From positions 2,737,654-2,801,653 of the forward strand of contig NZ_CP007201.1 in the NCBI RefSeq assembly GCF_000568815.1: 64,000 nt of DNA, read 5' to 3'. Position 1 is the stretch's first letter. Each line of letters starts with the position of its first letter. Positions 34,006 to 42,600 of the stretch are shown here, piece by piece. Position numbers and translations under genes: made by a program. The DNA comes from Sulfurospirillum multivorans DSM 12446. Lineage in GTDB: Bacteria > Campylobacterota > Campylobacteria > Campylobacterales > Sulfurospirillaceae. The notes beneath the pieces are model-generated. The model did no database searches, was not told the DNA's origin, and worked only from the letters and a program-made list of their open reading frames with translations.

Positions 34006-34779
34006 ATGTTAGAAGCACGTCTTTGGATGAAAAAAAGCGATAAAAATTTTCTTGGCAAAGGGCGCATTGAGCTTTTAGAAAACATTCGAGAGTTTGGTTC
34101 CATCCATGCAGCCGCCAAAGCCATGAAGATGAGCTACAAAGCCGCATGGGATTCGGTGGATGCCATGAACAACCTCTCAGAGATTCCTTTGGTTCAAAAA
34201 ACAAGTGGCGGCAAAGGCGGCGGGGGGACGATTATCACCCCAAAAGGCGAAGAGGTCATCGCGGCATTTCACAATTTACAAGCCAAACATCAGCAGTTTT
34301 TAGATCTTTTTGCCAACAGTGATGACCTGCTTACCATCGTTCAAACCCTAAGCCGGCTCTCGTTAAAACTGAGTGCTCGCAACCAACTGATAGGTACTAT
34401 CAGCGCGATTAGCGAAGATGCGGTCAATGTTGCGATTGAGCTGACCATCAAAGCTGCTGATAAAATTTATGCGAGTATCACCAAAAACAGTTACCAAGAG
34501 CTTGGGCTTCACTTAGGAGAGAGTGCCATTGCGATTATTAAAGCAAGCTCCGTGCTTCTTTCAAAAACCAAGCCTACCATCGCGTGTGAAAACCTTCTCA
34601 AAGGCACGATCATCCAAATCCTCAGCGACACGTCCAACACCGAAGTGACGCTGGAATTGGAGAGTAAAAGTACCATCACCGCGACCATTGCCAACGATGC
34701 GTTTGAGCCACTTCATCTCAAAATCAACGAAGAGGCGTATGCTTTTTTCAAAGCATCCAATGTTATTTTAGGCGTTTAA
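34006..34779 (+). CDS. modE: Molybdate-responsive regulator ModE, full length
   Basis: 257 residues from the ATG at 34006 (AGAGGA ahead). N-terminal winged helix (GKGRIELLENIREFGSIHAAAKAMKMSYKAAWDSVDAMNN) with the Gly-rich wing SGGKGGGGTIITPKG, then two tandem Mop/TOBE domains (about residues 117-182 and 188-255; SARNQLIGTISAI and ACENLLKGTIIQI starts) that bind molybdate or tungstate. It normally represses uptake genes when metal is sufficient. It stands at the centre of the island between the two arms and is the natural owner of the CGTTATAT-N8-ATATAACG boxes. Confidence 0.92.
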   Translation: MLEARLWMKKSDKNFLGKGRIELLENIREFGSIHAAAKAMKMSYKAAWDSVDAMNNLSEIPLVQKTSGGKGGGGTIITPKGEEVIAAFHNLQAKHQQFLDLFANSDDLLTIVQTLSRLSLKLSARNQLIGTISAISEDAVNVAIELTIKAADKIYASITKNSYQELGLHLGESAIAIIKASSVLLSKTKPTIACENLLKGTIIQILSDTSNTEVTLELESKSTITATIANDAFEPLHLKINEEAYAFFKASNVILGV

Positions 34780-34896
34780 TACTCTTTAAACGCCTTTTCC
34801 CTCTCTTTTAAAATGCTTAAATAATAACCATTTCGGTGTACACAAAATAGCACCGCAACTATTTTTACTCTTGCCATACACTTTTTTTCCTGCTAC

Positions 34897-34920
34897 CATT
34901 ATGTTTTTATTTATATAACG
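34897..34920. promoter_or_regulatory. ModE-type box upstream of right-arm globin
   Basis: CATTATGT-N8-ATATAACG, right half exact. Lies 48-71 bases before the globin start, placing the globin-receptor-binding protein-radical SAM genes under ModE. Confidence 0.65.
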
Positions 34921-34967
34921 TATCTGTGTAAAAATTATTACGTATTCTAATGCTTTAAGGAGCCACT

Positions 34968-35540
34968 ATGCCTGTTATGATCGATGGAATTAAAGTTCAG
35001 TTATTCAGTGAGTGCGACACAAACGCCCCTTTCCCCGTTGCCGATGAGAGCCCAAGACGAGCGCACCCCAAGATCGATATGATCTTCCCCGAACTCTTTT
35101 TCCCTTCCAATAGAACCTATTTAGCTCTTGGTGAAGCGAAAATTCGTGAAGTGGTCAAAGTCCACCATGAGCTTGTACGCCACAGTAAAATTGGACATCT
35201 TTATCCGCAAGATGAAGCTGCTTTTATCGCGGCTACGAGCAAAATCGAAGACTTTTTTGTGCAGATGCTTGGAGGCAAAGACCTCTACACGAGCGTGCAA
35301 GGTCATCCCAAACTTCGCGACCGCCATTTTCCTTTTGAAGTGACCGAAACAGGGCGTGACATCTGGCTAATGAGCTTTCGCAAAGCGCTCAAACAGTGCG
35401 CCGTTCCTAAAGAATTTTTGCCTGAAATTTGGAATTGGGTTGAATCCATCTCGATTCGTATGATTAACAGACGGACAAGTATGGAGATGGTTAAACGCTA
35501 TCCGTATGAGAGTATCCACTCCTATTTTGATGCTGAATAA
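34968..35540 (+). CDS. Truncated-haemoglobin-like protein, right arm
   Basis: 190 residues. The group-2 truncated globin pattern is clear: LYPQDEAAFIAATSKIEDFFVQMLGG, DLYTSVQGHPKLRDRHFPFEV with His120 as proximal haem ligand, then RDIWLMSFRKAL. As in the left-arm paralogue the B9-B10 positions are His-His (residues 66-67) where most members have Phe-Tyr, and there is a 45-residue N-terminal extension. It precedes the TonB receptor by 36 bases and is the first gene after the ModE box. Haem binding and any role in metal release or redox sensing are inference. Confidence 0.78.
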   Translation: MPVMIDGIKVQLFSECDTNAPFPVADESPRRAHPKIDMIFPELFFPSNRTYLALGEAKIREVVKVHHELVRHSKIGHLYPQDEAAFIAATSKIEDFFVQMLGGKDLYTSVQGHPKLRDRHFPFEVTETGRDIWLMSFRKALKQCAVPKEFLPEIWNWVESISIRMINRRTSMEMVKRYPYESIHSYFDAE

Positions 35541-35576
35541 TCTTTACATGTAAACCAAAACCTCAAGGAAATTAGA

Positions 35577-37655
35577 ATGAAGAAAACCCCGCTTTCATGG
35601 ATTGTTGCTATGAGTTTGTGTTCTGCGTGTGCGGCACAAAGTGTTACCTTAGAACCCGTTGCGGTTGAAGGAGAAAAAGAGACAGCTACCTCAATGAGTC
35701 TTAGTGATGCCAAAACAGTCATTAACACCCAAGAGCTTTCAAGCCAACCTACCACGCTCAATGAAGCACTGAGCGATACCTTTTTTGTCAACTTCAAAAA
35801 GGCAGGTGATTACAACTCGGAGCCTTACATCAGGGGGCGAGGTGTGAATGGCGTGCCCATTTATATCGAAGGAATGCGCATCAATGCCGCACACCCCGAT
35901 TCGACCAATCTGTTTACGATGATAGACGCACAAGAAGTGGATGTTTACAGAGGGGCGAATGGCGCTAATGTCGGCATGGGAGCGATGAACGGTGCAATCG
36001 TCATTAAACTTAAAGAGCCACAATTTGGCACGACGGATGAATTTGAAGAGTCGAGTTTCATCAATGCCAAAACATCGCTTTTTTCACAAACAGGTTACAC
36101 CACGGGCATTGGAACAACCCTTTACAACCAATTTGTGAACTTCTCCCTCAGTGGAAGCATAAGCGAATACAATAACTACAGCAATGGAGGAGGAGATGAA
36201 GTCCTCCATTCTGATTCGGACAGCAAACATTACGCGATCTCTACCGCGGTGAAAACAGGCGATGACAGCTATATTTACGGTCGTTTTATCAAAGATAAAA
36301 GCAGCTCAGGCGATCCACTCTCACGCTACCAACAAAGTGGTGTTTGGAACTATACCGATCATCCGAATGATGATGCTAAAACCTATTTTGTTGGCTTTAA
36401 AAAAGGGGAGTGGTATGGCTTAAGTGACATTGATTTCCAAATCTTTAAAAATGATTTACACTACGCTGTCAACACCAAGAAAGAGACTTCAGTACCTTAT
36501 GCAACAGAGCTTTTTAGAGAAAGCAACACTAAAGGAGCCAAACTATCAGGTAAAAAAGAGTTGGATGAGCACCAAACGCTCTCCTTGGCAATGACCTACT
36601 CCAAAATGGAGATCACCAACGGTGTAAGAAATTGGAATACCACCACCAATACATGGGGCGACTGGACGAGCGCTATGGGGATTAAAGGTGGGGATTACAC
36701 AGACTTTGGTATCCAACTAGCAGATGATATGAAATACGATAAGGCATTCTACACCCTTGCCATCGGTTACGATAATGTCAAACGCAATGTCACTTCCAAT
36801 GTCAATACAACTAAACTAGACTCCTTAATCCCCGAAGCGCTTGATGCTCTGATTCAAAAAACCAACACCGATGAACGCGATAATCTTCTCTCCATGAGTG
36901 CCAAAGCAGGCTATGAGATTTCATCTGCGTTTGTACCCTACATTAAACTTTCTAACGCCGAGAGAACCCCTTATTTTAACGAAGCGTATGGCAATAATCC
37001 AAGCAATGGAAGCCAGATTCCCAACCAAACGCTTGGGAACGAAAAAGTATGGGATATTGACGTGGGGATGGATGGTAAATATGAGCGTTTTTACTACACC
37101 TCAGCGCTTTACTACCAACGCTACTCTGATTACATCGAGCTTGTTAAAACAGGCTACCTGACCACGGGTGGACTTCCTATCAAACGTTACATCAACCTAG
37201 ATGAAGCGATTATTTACGGTGCTGAAGCGATGGCAGGCTATGGACTAGGGAATGATCTTTTTGTGGAAGCGGCGTATCTGTACACACACGGTCAAAACGA
37301 AGATGATGACACACCTTTAGCCTTTATCGCTCCTCAAAAACTGACGCTTTCTTTAGCGCAAAAGCGCTCAAAGGGTCTTAGTTGGAAACTTGAAGAGGTC
37401 TTTGTCGATAATCAAGACCGCATCTCCAGCGTCAATGGCGAAATCGCAACGCCGGGCTATTCACTCACCAATGCTTCGATGAGTTATGGATTTTCAAAAC
37501 TAGGCATTCTTAAAAATGCCGTCGTAAGTTTTGAGCTCAATAATATCTTCGATAAATCGTATCGTGAACACCTTGATAAAGTCTCTTCAACAGCATGGTA
37601 TTTACCTGACAACGCGGGTATCAACGGTGTTTTATCGCTTAAAGCGGCATTTTAA
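35577..37655 (+). CDS. TonB-dependent receptor, right arm
   Basis: 692 residues with a signal peptide (WIVAMSLCSACAAQS), a TonB-box-like TLEPVAVEGEK, a plug with EPYIRGRGVNGVPIYIEGMRINAAHP and MGAMNGAIVIKLKEP, and a barrel ending ...GVLSLKAAF. It differs clearly from the left-arm receptor, so the two may take up different substrates or chelates. Followed 11 bases later by its binding protein. Confidence 0.87.
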   Translation: MKKTPLSWIVAMSLCSACAAQSVTLEPVAVEGEKETATSMSLSDAKTVINTQELSSQPTTLNEALSDTFFVNFKKAGDYNSEPYIRGRGVNGVPIYIEGMRINAAHPDSTNLFTMIDAQEVDVYRGANGANVGMGAMNGAIVIKLKEPQFGTTDEFEESSFINAKTSLFSQTGYTTGIGTTLYNQFVNFSLSGSISEYNNYSNGGGDEVLHSDSDSKHYAISTAVKTGDDSYIYGRFIKDKSSSGDPLSRYQQSGVWNYTDHPNDDAKTYFVGFKKGEWYGLSDIDFQIFKNDLHYAVNTKKETSVPYATELFRESNTKGAKLSGKKELDEHQTLSLAMTYSKMEITNGVRNWNTTTNTWGDWTSAMGIKGGDYTDFGIQLADDMKYDKAFYTLAIGYDNVKRNVTSNVNTTKLDSLIPEALDALIQKTNTDERDNLLSMSAKAGYEISSAFVPYIKLSNAERTPYFNEAYGNNPSNGSQIPNQTLGNEKVWDIDVGMDGKYERFYYTSALYYQRYSDYIELVKTGYLTTGGLPIKRYINLDEAIIYGAEAMAGYGLGNDLFVEAAYLYTHGQNEDDDTPLAFIAPQKLTLSLAQKRSKGLSWKLEEVFVDNQDRISSVNGEIATPGYSLTNASMSYGFSKLGILKNAVVSFELNNIFDKSYREHLDKVSSTAWYLPDNAGINGVLSLKAAF

Positions 37656-37666
37656 AAGGAGTTCTG

Positions 37667-38689
37667 ATGCGTTTTACTCTTGTTTTTTTACTGATGTTTG
37701 TTTCGCTTTTTGCCAGTGAATCGCGCACGTTTGTTGATATTTCAGGAAAAACGATCACGTTGCCTGAACCTATCACGCGCATTTATGGCTCAGCGCCACC
37801 GATTAGTTTTATGATTTACGTCATTGATGATGCACCTCTCATTGGTGTCAATTTTCCACAAACCAACCAAGACAACGCCAATGGCGATAAATTTTTGTCC
37901 AAACATTTTATGAGCCTTCCCATTTTAGGCGGTTGGCATGGTAATAACACGCCCAATCTTGAAGCCATCATCGCCGCAAAACCTGATGTGATCATCACAT
38001 GGGACACGCCGCTTCTGAATGAAAAAACGGCGAAAGATTTGGCGCGTATCAACATCCCTGCACTGAAAGTGAACATCGATGATTCAGCCAATTACCCCGA
38101 AGTCTTTCGTTATCTTGGTAAAGTCATGAACAAAGAGGAGCGCGCCAATGCGCTTGCAGCCATGGCGCAAACCTATCTGGACGAGCTAAAAATCTTCGTG
38201 GCAAGCGTTCCTCTAAATGAACGTACCAAAGTCTATTACGCAGAAGGTCCTTTTGATTTGCAAACCGAGTGCGATGTCTCGTTTCACTCCGAACCTTTGA
38301 TGCTTGCAGGGGGAAATTTAGTCCATAAATGTGTCCAAAACAGCGTCATCGGCATGCAAGAGGTCAGTTTTGAGCAGGTTTTGAGCTATGCACCGGAGGT
38401 GATCATTGTCCAAAGTCCTGCGTTTTATAAAACGATCTTTGAAGATAAAAAATGGGCGATGCTCAAAGCGGTACAAACCAAACATGTCTATCTGATCCCA
38501 AAATCTCCGTTTAACTGGACAGATCGCCCACCTTCTTTTATGCGCATCATTGGCGCACACTGGATCGCAAGCAAGCTCTATTCTACTCGTTATCCGTACA
38601 AAATTCAAGAAAAAGTCAGAGCGTTTTACCAACTCTTTTTTGGTGTCTCGCTCAGTGATAAAGAGCTTAAAACCTATTTTGATCTTTAA
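37667..38689 (+). CDS. Periplasmic binding protein of FepB/BtuF/MolA type, right arm
   Basis: 340 residues, signal peptide FTLVFLLMFVSLFASES. Shares with the left-arm protein the blocks KVYYAEGPFDLQTECDVSFHSEP and NWTDRPPSFMRIIGAHWIA. No permease or ATPase follows, so it probably docks on the left-arm permease at 29559-30575. Located between its receptor and the radical SAM fusion gene in one operon. Confidence 0.85.
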   Translation: MRFTLVFLLMFVSLFASESRTFVDISGKTITLPEPITRIYGSAPPISFMIYVIDDAPLIGVNFPQTNQDNANGDKFLSKHFMSLPILGGWHGNNTPNLEAIIAAKPDVIITWDTPLLNEKTAKDLARINIPALKVNIDDSANYPEVFRYLGKVMNKEERANALAAMAQTYLDELKIFVASVPLNERTKVYYAEGPFDLQTECDVSFHSEPLMLAGGNLVHKCVQNSVIGMQEVSFEQVLSYAPEVIIVQSPAFYKTIFEDKKWAMLKAVQTKHVYLIPKSPFNWTDRPPSFMRIIGAHWIASKLYSTRYPYKIQEKVRAFYQLFFGVSLSDKELKTYFDL

Positions 38690-38734
38690 CAGCGACTGCT
38701 TCCTAAAGAAGCTTTTTAAGAGAAGGAATGCCTT

Positions 38735-40516
38735 ATGATTTGCCCAATTTGCGAACGAAGATGCCGTGTGGAAGACAACGGCATAGGTGCATGTGGACGC
38801 TACCAATGCCAAAATGAGACGATGATAGAACGCTTTGCTAATTCGTATCTTGTCGTAGCACCCATCTCTGCTGAGACGATGCCCGTGCTTCATTTTCATC
38901 CCCGTGCCAAATTTTTGCAAATTAGCACCACAGGGTGTAATTTTGACTGTTTGGGGTGCATCTCAACCGTTGTTGCCAAAGAGATGAATGTACAAAGCCC
39001 AGCGCTTAAACAGTTATCGCCGATGCAAATTATCAACAAAGCGTTAGAGCAAAAGTGCGATGGTATCGCTTTTTTAATGAACGACCCCCTCGCCTCTTTT
39101 TACACGTTTCTTGAAATTTGCACCCTTGCCAAAGAGTATGGTCTGTTGACAGGGTGTTCCACCAATGGCTATTTCACACCCGAATCTCTTGATCTACTCG
39201 CCCCTCATTTAGATTTTGTCAACATTGGGCTTAAAGGTTTGTGCAATGACGTCTACAAAAGTTGTGGCGCAAACAGCTACAAACCCGTTTTGCGCAATAT
39301 TGAACTTTTTTACCGAAAAGGCGTTCATGTCGAAGTAGCATGTATTCATAAAAAAGATAACGAAGAAGAGGTCTTAGCGATAGCGGAGACTTTATCACAC
39401 ATCTCTAAAGAGATTCCCCTTCAAATCATGCGGTTTATCCCTATTGATGATGCGAGCATTAGCCTTGAGCCTTCCATATTAGCCTCTGAGATGCTTTATA
39501 AAAAACTCATATCACACCTTGATTATGTCTATCTTTTCAACTCCCCAGGATCGGAATGCCTCAATACCTACTGTCCTGAATGTGGTGCACTGATTTTTGA
39601 GAGAGATTTTTACGGTCCAATGGGTTCAAAATTAAGAACGATTAGCCTTAACTATCAGAATAACACCTGCGCACACTGCCATCATCTTCTTCCCATCATA
39701 GGAGAACCGTGTCAAAAAGTATTTGATGAAGATGGTTTTGAAGGCGGCTATCCACTCACCAGAGCCTTAGAAATTGTCGAAGGAACACTCGTAACTTTGG
39801 GTGTTACAGAGCAAAAAGATGTCACAACGTGTTGGGAAGAACTTTTACGAGGTGACGGGCTGAAACGTTTACATGTAAACATTCAAAACTTTGACGATTA
39901 TGCCAAAACGATTGAATATCTTGCCACACTGACCCATAGAGAAGATACTGCCAAAAAGCTTTTAACCTATATGCGAGAGAAGATTGCTGTCATTGCGCAA
40001 GAACTCCCCAACATACAAACCAAACCACGCGTCTATTACGTGATGGGAAAGCCCCTGTTTGCACTTGAAGAGGAGCGTCTTGAAAATCAATTGGTAGAGA
40101 TGGCAGGAGGTATTAGTGTCAACAAAACGCTCAGTTTAAAAGGAAGACCCGGACGAAAAATATCAGCTCAAAAACTCAACGAGCTCAATCCTGATGTTAT
40201 TTTTATTTCGTCATTTTTGGATTGTCCGCTAGATGAGTTTTACGCGTATTGTGAAAAACAAGGCATTGTTGTCAATGCAACGAAACACAAACGCATCTAT
40301 ACGCACCTTGCCCCTTGCTTTGATTTTGGTAGTCCTCGTTGGATTTTAGGCTTGATGCACATTGCCAATATGCTGCATCCCGAACGGTATCATTTCGATG
40401 TTTTAAAAGAAGCAACCCTCTTTTATCGGGAGTTTTACGAAAGTGACTTTACGATTGCTTCGGTTAATCGCTCCTTTGCAAAACCAAGCAAATACCACAC
40501 AATGATGCAAATTTAA
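38735..40516 (+). CDS. Radical SAM protein fused to a binding-protein-like domain
   Basis: 593 residues, no signal peptide, so cytoplasmic. Residues 1-30 hold a Cys cluster (Cys3, 6, 10, 20, 25). TTGCNFDCLGC gives the radical SAM [4Fe-4S] motif C-x3-C-x2-C (Cys68, 72, 75). A second CxxC...CxxC region follows the radical SAM barrel (YCPECGALIFERDFYG, CAHCHHLL), all as in AmmeMemoRadiSam-type AmrS enzymes. From about residue 365 the protein resembles a family-III binding protein (RVYYVMGKPLF, VEMAGGISVNKT, LNPDVIFISSF), like the two periplasmic proteins of the island but without export signal. I know no described protein with this pairing. A role in making or unloading a metal ligand is a guess from context. 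Confidence 0.8.
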   Translation: MICPICERRCRVEDNGIGACGRYQCQNETMIERFANSYLVVAPISAETMPVLHFHPRAKFLQISTTGCNFDCLGCISTVVAKEMNVQSPALKQLSPMQIINKALEQKCDGIAFLMNDPLASFYTFLEICTLAKEYGLLTGCSTNGYFTPESLDLLAPHLDFVNIGLKGLCNDVYKSCGANSYKPVLRNIELFYRKGVHVEVACIHKKDNEEEVLAIAETLSHISKEIPLQIMRFIPIDDASISLEPSILASEMLYKKLISHLDYVYLFNSPGSECLNTYCPECGALIFERDFYGPMGSKLRTISLNYQNNTCAHCHHLLPIIGEPCQKVFDEDGFEGGYPLTRALEIVEGTLVTLGVTEQKDVTTCWEELLRGDGLKRLHVNIQNFDDYAKTIEYLATLTHREDTAKKLLTYMREKIAVIAQELPNIQTKPRVYYVMGKPLFALEEERLENQLVEMAGGISVNKTLSLKGRPGRKISAQKLNELNPDVIFISSFLDCPLDEFYAYCEKQGIVVNATKHKRIYTHLAPCFDFGSPRWILGLMHIANMLHPERYHFDVLKEATLFYREFYESDFTIASVNRSFAKPSKYHTMMQI

Positions 40517-40547
40517 GCACTGCCCTCTTGTACTTAGAGGTAAATTT

Positions 40548-40571
40548 CGTTATAGTTGCATGTATATAACG
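40548..40571. promoter_or_regulatory. ModE-type box upstream of the methyltransferase
   Basis: CGTTATAG-N8-ATATAACG, one mismatch to the palindromic consensus and the best match in the window. Lies 17-40 bases before the methyltransferase start. Confidence 0.75.
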
Positions 40572-40587
40572 TTGCAAAGGACAGAGC

Positions 40588-41355
40588 ATGGAACCCAATT
40601 TCAATTTTTGGGATAATATGGCAAAGCGCTACCCGCGTTTTAATGATATTTCAATGAGTAAAGATGTCAATCACATCATCAACTGGTGTCAAAACAGAAA
40701 TGTCTCATTTGAAGGTGCTTCTATTTTAGATATTGGTGCAGGTACGGGAACTATTGCCATTCCTTTAGCCCAAAAAGGTGCACACGTCACGGCTATGGAC
40801 ATTTCTGAGGGCATGTTAGCTGCACTCAATGAAGATGCCAAAGAGCAAGGCGTGAGCTTACAAATGCACACACACCAAAGCGATTGGGATTCGTTTCCTC
40901 TGAGTCAACAATACGACATCGTCATCGCGTCCATGACACCTGCGATTAGCGATCTTCAAAAAATTGACAAAATGCTGGGTGCGACCAAAGGGCTTGGCAT
41001 TTACGTAGGCTGGGGAAAATACCGCATCAATAAATTGGTCGAAGCCTTGGTCAAAGCACATATCATCGAAGAAGAGGAAGATTGCGCATCGGCAGGTTGC
41101 ATTAAAGCGGCGCAATTTATTGACATCTTAGATGAGCGAAACATTCCTTATGAGAGCAGTTTTTTTGAAACCTCTTGGAGTGAAACGTATAGTTTTGAAG
41201 AGGCAAAAGAGTACGCCTACGATCAACTCAAACGCAAAGAAATCGTACCCAATGAAGCAATCGTTGAGTCCATTTTGTCCGCAAATCTTGACGGCGACAA
41301 AGTGCAAGTGACCACAGAAGCCGAAAAAGGGATTATTTTATGGAGAGTTGCGTAA
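40588..41355 (+). CDS. Class I SAM-dependent methyltransferase under ModE-type box
   Basis: 255 residues. Motif I ILDIGAGTGTIAIPLA (around residues 48-63), acidic end of strand two AMDIS, and motif IV region YDIVIASMTPAIS. The C-terminus is helical with no added domain. The substrate is unknown. The strong ModE-type box directly upstream and the position after the radical SAM gene put it in the same regulon, possibly modifying a small metal-binding molecule. It ends with a clear terminator. Confidence 0.82.
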   Translation: MEPNFNFWDNMAKRYPRFNDISMSKDVNHIINWCQNRNVSFEGASILDIGAGTGTIAIPLAQKGAHVTAMDISEGMLAALNEDAKEQGVSLQMHTHQSDWDSFPLSQQYDIVIASMTPAISDLQKIDKMLGATKGLGIYVGWGKYRINKLVEALVKAHIIEEEEDCASAGCIKAAQFIDILDERNIPYESSFFETSWSETYSFEEAKEYAYDQLKRKEIVPNEAIVESILSANLDGDKVQVTTEAEKGIILWRVA

Positions 41356-41362
41356 GAAGATG

Positions 41363-41386
41363 AAGATGCCAAAAGGCATCTTTTTT
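41363..41386 (+). terminator. Terminator after the methyltransferase
   Basis: AAGATGCC-AAAA-GGCATCTT followed by TTTT. Classical rho-independent shape. Confidence 0.85.
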
Positions 41387-41410
41387 ACTAGAGCTCTTGC
41401 AGAACTCTAA

Positions 41411-41455
41411 ACACGCCTTTAAAGCAAAGCTCTAAAAGCTACGCTAACGCTGGGT
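41411..41455 (-). repeat. Dispersed intergenic repeat, copy 3 (reverse)
   Basis: Read on the minus strand it gives CAGCGTTAGCGTAGCTTTT...GCTTTGCTTTAAAGGCG, aligning with copies at 6541 and 19864. Neighbouring small hairpins (GGGTTCACT/AGTGAGCCC and GCACC/GGTGC with T4) fill the rest of this 168-base spacer. Confidence 0.5.
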
Positions 41456-41495
41456 TCACTTCGGCAGTGAGCCCGCGCACCTTTGGTGCTTTTAC

Positions 41496-41521
41496 TTCTT
41501 GCAAATTGAGTTTTGCAAGAA
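41496..41521 (-). terminator. Terminator hairpin after mop
   Basis: TTCTTGCAAA and TTTGCAAGAA form a 10-bp stem just past the mop stop; its sequence resembles the hairpin at 31619. Confidence 0.55.
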
Positions 41522-41523
41522 CT

Positions 41524-41733
41524 CTACTCTTTGATGAGTAAAACGCTAACCGCTTTGACCACGACTTTGACTTTGTCACCCTCTTTAAGACCCATCTCTT
41601 CAATCGATTCCATCGTCATCACTGAGCTCATTTTATTGGCAATAATGTCGCCTACATCGACTTGGCACATCACTTCGCCTTTTTTAATCTTTGTAACCGT
41701 TGCCGTGATCTCATTTCTAGCGCCGTATTTCAT
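41524..41733 (-). CDS. mop: Molbindin-type Mop protein (single TOBE domain)
   Basis: 69 residues made of one Mop/TOBE fold: ARNEITATVTKIKKGEVMCQVDVGDI at the N-terminus and GLKEGDKVKVVVKAVSVLL at the C-terminus, with the AxN start shared with ModE's Mop domains. Molbindins assemble into hexamers that store molybdate or tungstate in the cytoplasm. It lies just outside the right arm of the island, convergent with the methyltransferase. No ModE-type box was seen upstream. Confidence 0.9.
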   Translation of the reverse strand: MKYGARNEITATVTKIKKGEVMCQVDVGDIIANKMSSVMTMESIEEMGLKEGDKVKVVVKAVSVLLIKE

Positions 41734-41902
41734 CTCAGACTCCTTGGGTTAATGTAAGAAAATCCTACTCCAAAGCCTTATAACCTGTCAATTCCAAACG
41801 CTTTACATGTAAAGATGTTTAAAGCCATTCCAAGCGCTTATTTTCAAGAGGCAAAGCTCCTTTATGTTATACTTGCATCAAATTCTACTAAAGGGTTTGG
41901 GG

Positions 41903-42292
41903 ATGTTTTACACTGTTTTGGCTATTTTCTCAGGTGCTGGTTTTGGTGCACTTTTACGCTGGTTTTTAGGCACAAAACTCAACAGCTACACCCCTTCTAT
42001 TCCCTTAGGAACACTCAGTGCTAATTTACTGGGTGGTTATTTGATTGGATTATTTATCGCTTTTTTTGCTTCCAACACAGCCATTGCACCCGAATGGCGG
42101 CTTTTCATCATTACAGGATTTTTAGGTGGACTCACCACCTTTAGCACCTTTAGCGCCGAGATCGTCGCCCTCATTCAAGAAGGACGTTTTAGTATGAGCG
42201 TTGTCGCAGTTTTTTTACATGTCATGGGTTCAATTACGATGACGCTGCTGGGCATTGCCAGTTACACCCTACTTCACAAAGGAAGCTTATGA
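41903..42292 (+). CDS. crcB: CrcB/Fluc family fluoride channel
   Basis: 129 residues from the ATG at 41903, the usual length; an earlier start at 41864 would add 13 unconserved residues. Four membrane helices with [28 protein letters not shown] (channel Asn) and [15 protein letters not shown], the CrcB signature. It lets fluoride leave the cell. No fluoride riboswitch was recognised upstream. It overlaps the following DUF190 gene by ATGA. Confidence 0.92.
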   Translation: MFYTVLAIFSGAGFGALLRWFLGTKLNSYTPSIPLGTLSANLLGGYLIGLFIAFFASNTAIAPEWRLFIITGFLGGLTTFSTFSAEIVALIQEGRFSMSVVAVFLHVMGSITMTLLGIASYTLLHKGSL

Positions 42293-42600
42293 AAGGTTTT
42301 CAACTCGTTTTTTTAACCCTACAAAGTCGCAAACACCCCAATGGTGAGCACATCAGCCAGTGGCTTATGGATGTTTCTGAAAAAATTGGCATCAAAGGCG
42401 TAACGATTTTAAAGGCATCCCAAGGTATTGGAAGAGATGGAAAACTGCACTCTTCAAACTTTTTTGAACTGGCGGATGAGCCACTTGAGATTATGATGAA
42501 TGTCAATGAAACAGAGTATGAAAAACTCTTTACACTTCTAAGTGAAGAGAAGCTGGGACTTTTTTACACCAAAACTGCGATCGAATTTGGGACAATTTAG
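42289..42600 (+). CDS. DUF190 family protein, partner of CrcB
   Basis: 103 residues. The DUF190 pattern is seen in a short ferredoxin-like alpha/beta fold with [22 protein letters not shown] and [17 protein letters not shown]190 genes commonly accompany crcB, as here with a four-base overlap; they are thought to be regulatory subunits. Function not shown. Confidence 0.85.
   Translation: MKGFQLVFLTLQSRKHPNGEHISQWLMDVSEKIGIKGVTILKASQGIGRDGKLHSSNFFELADEPLEIMMNVNETEYEKLFTLLSEEKLGLFYTKTAIEFGTI

Noticed and set aside
41734-41902. Fluoride riboswitch before crcB
   Set aside because: I could not find the conserved fluoride aptamer pattern in the leader.
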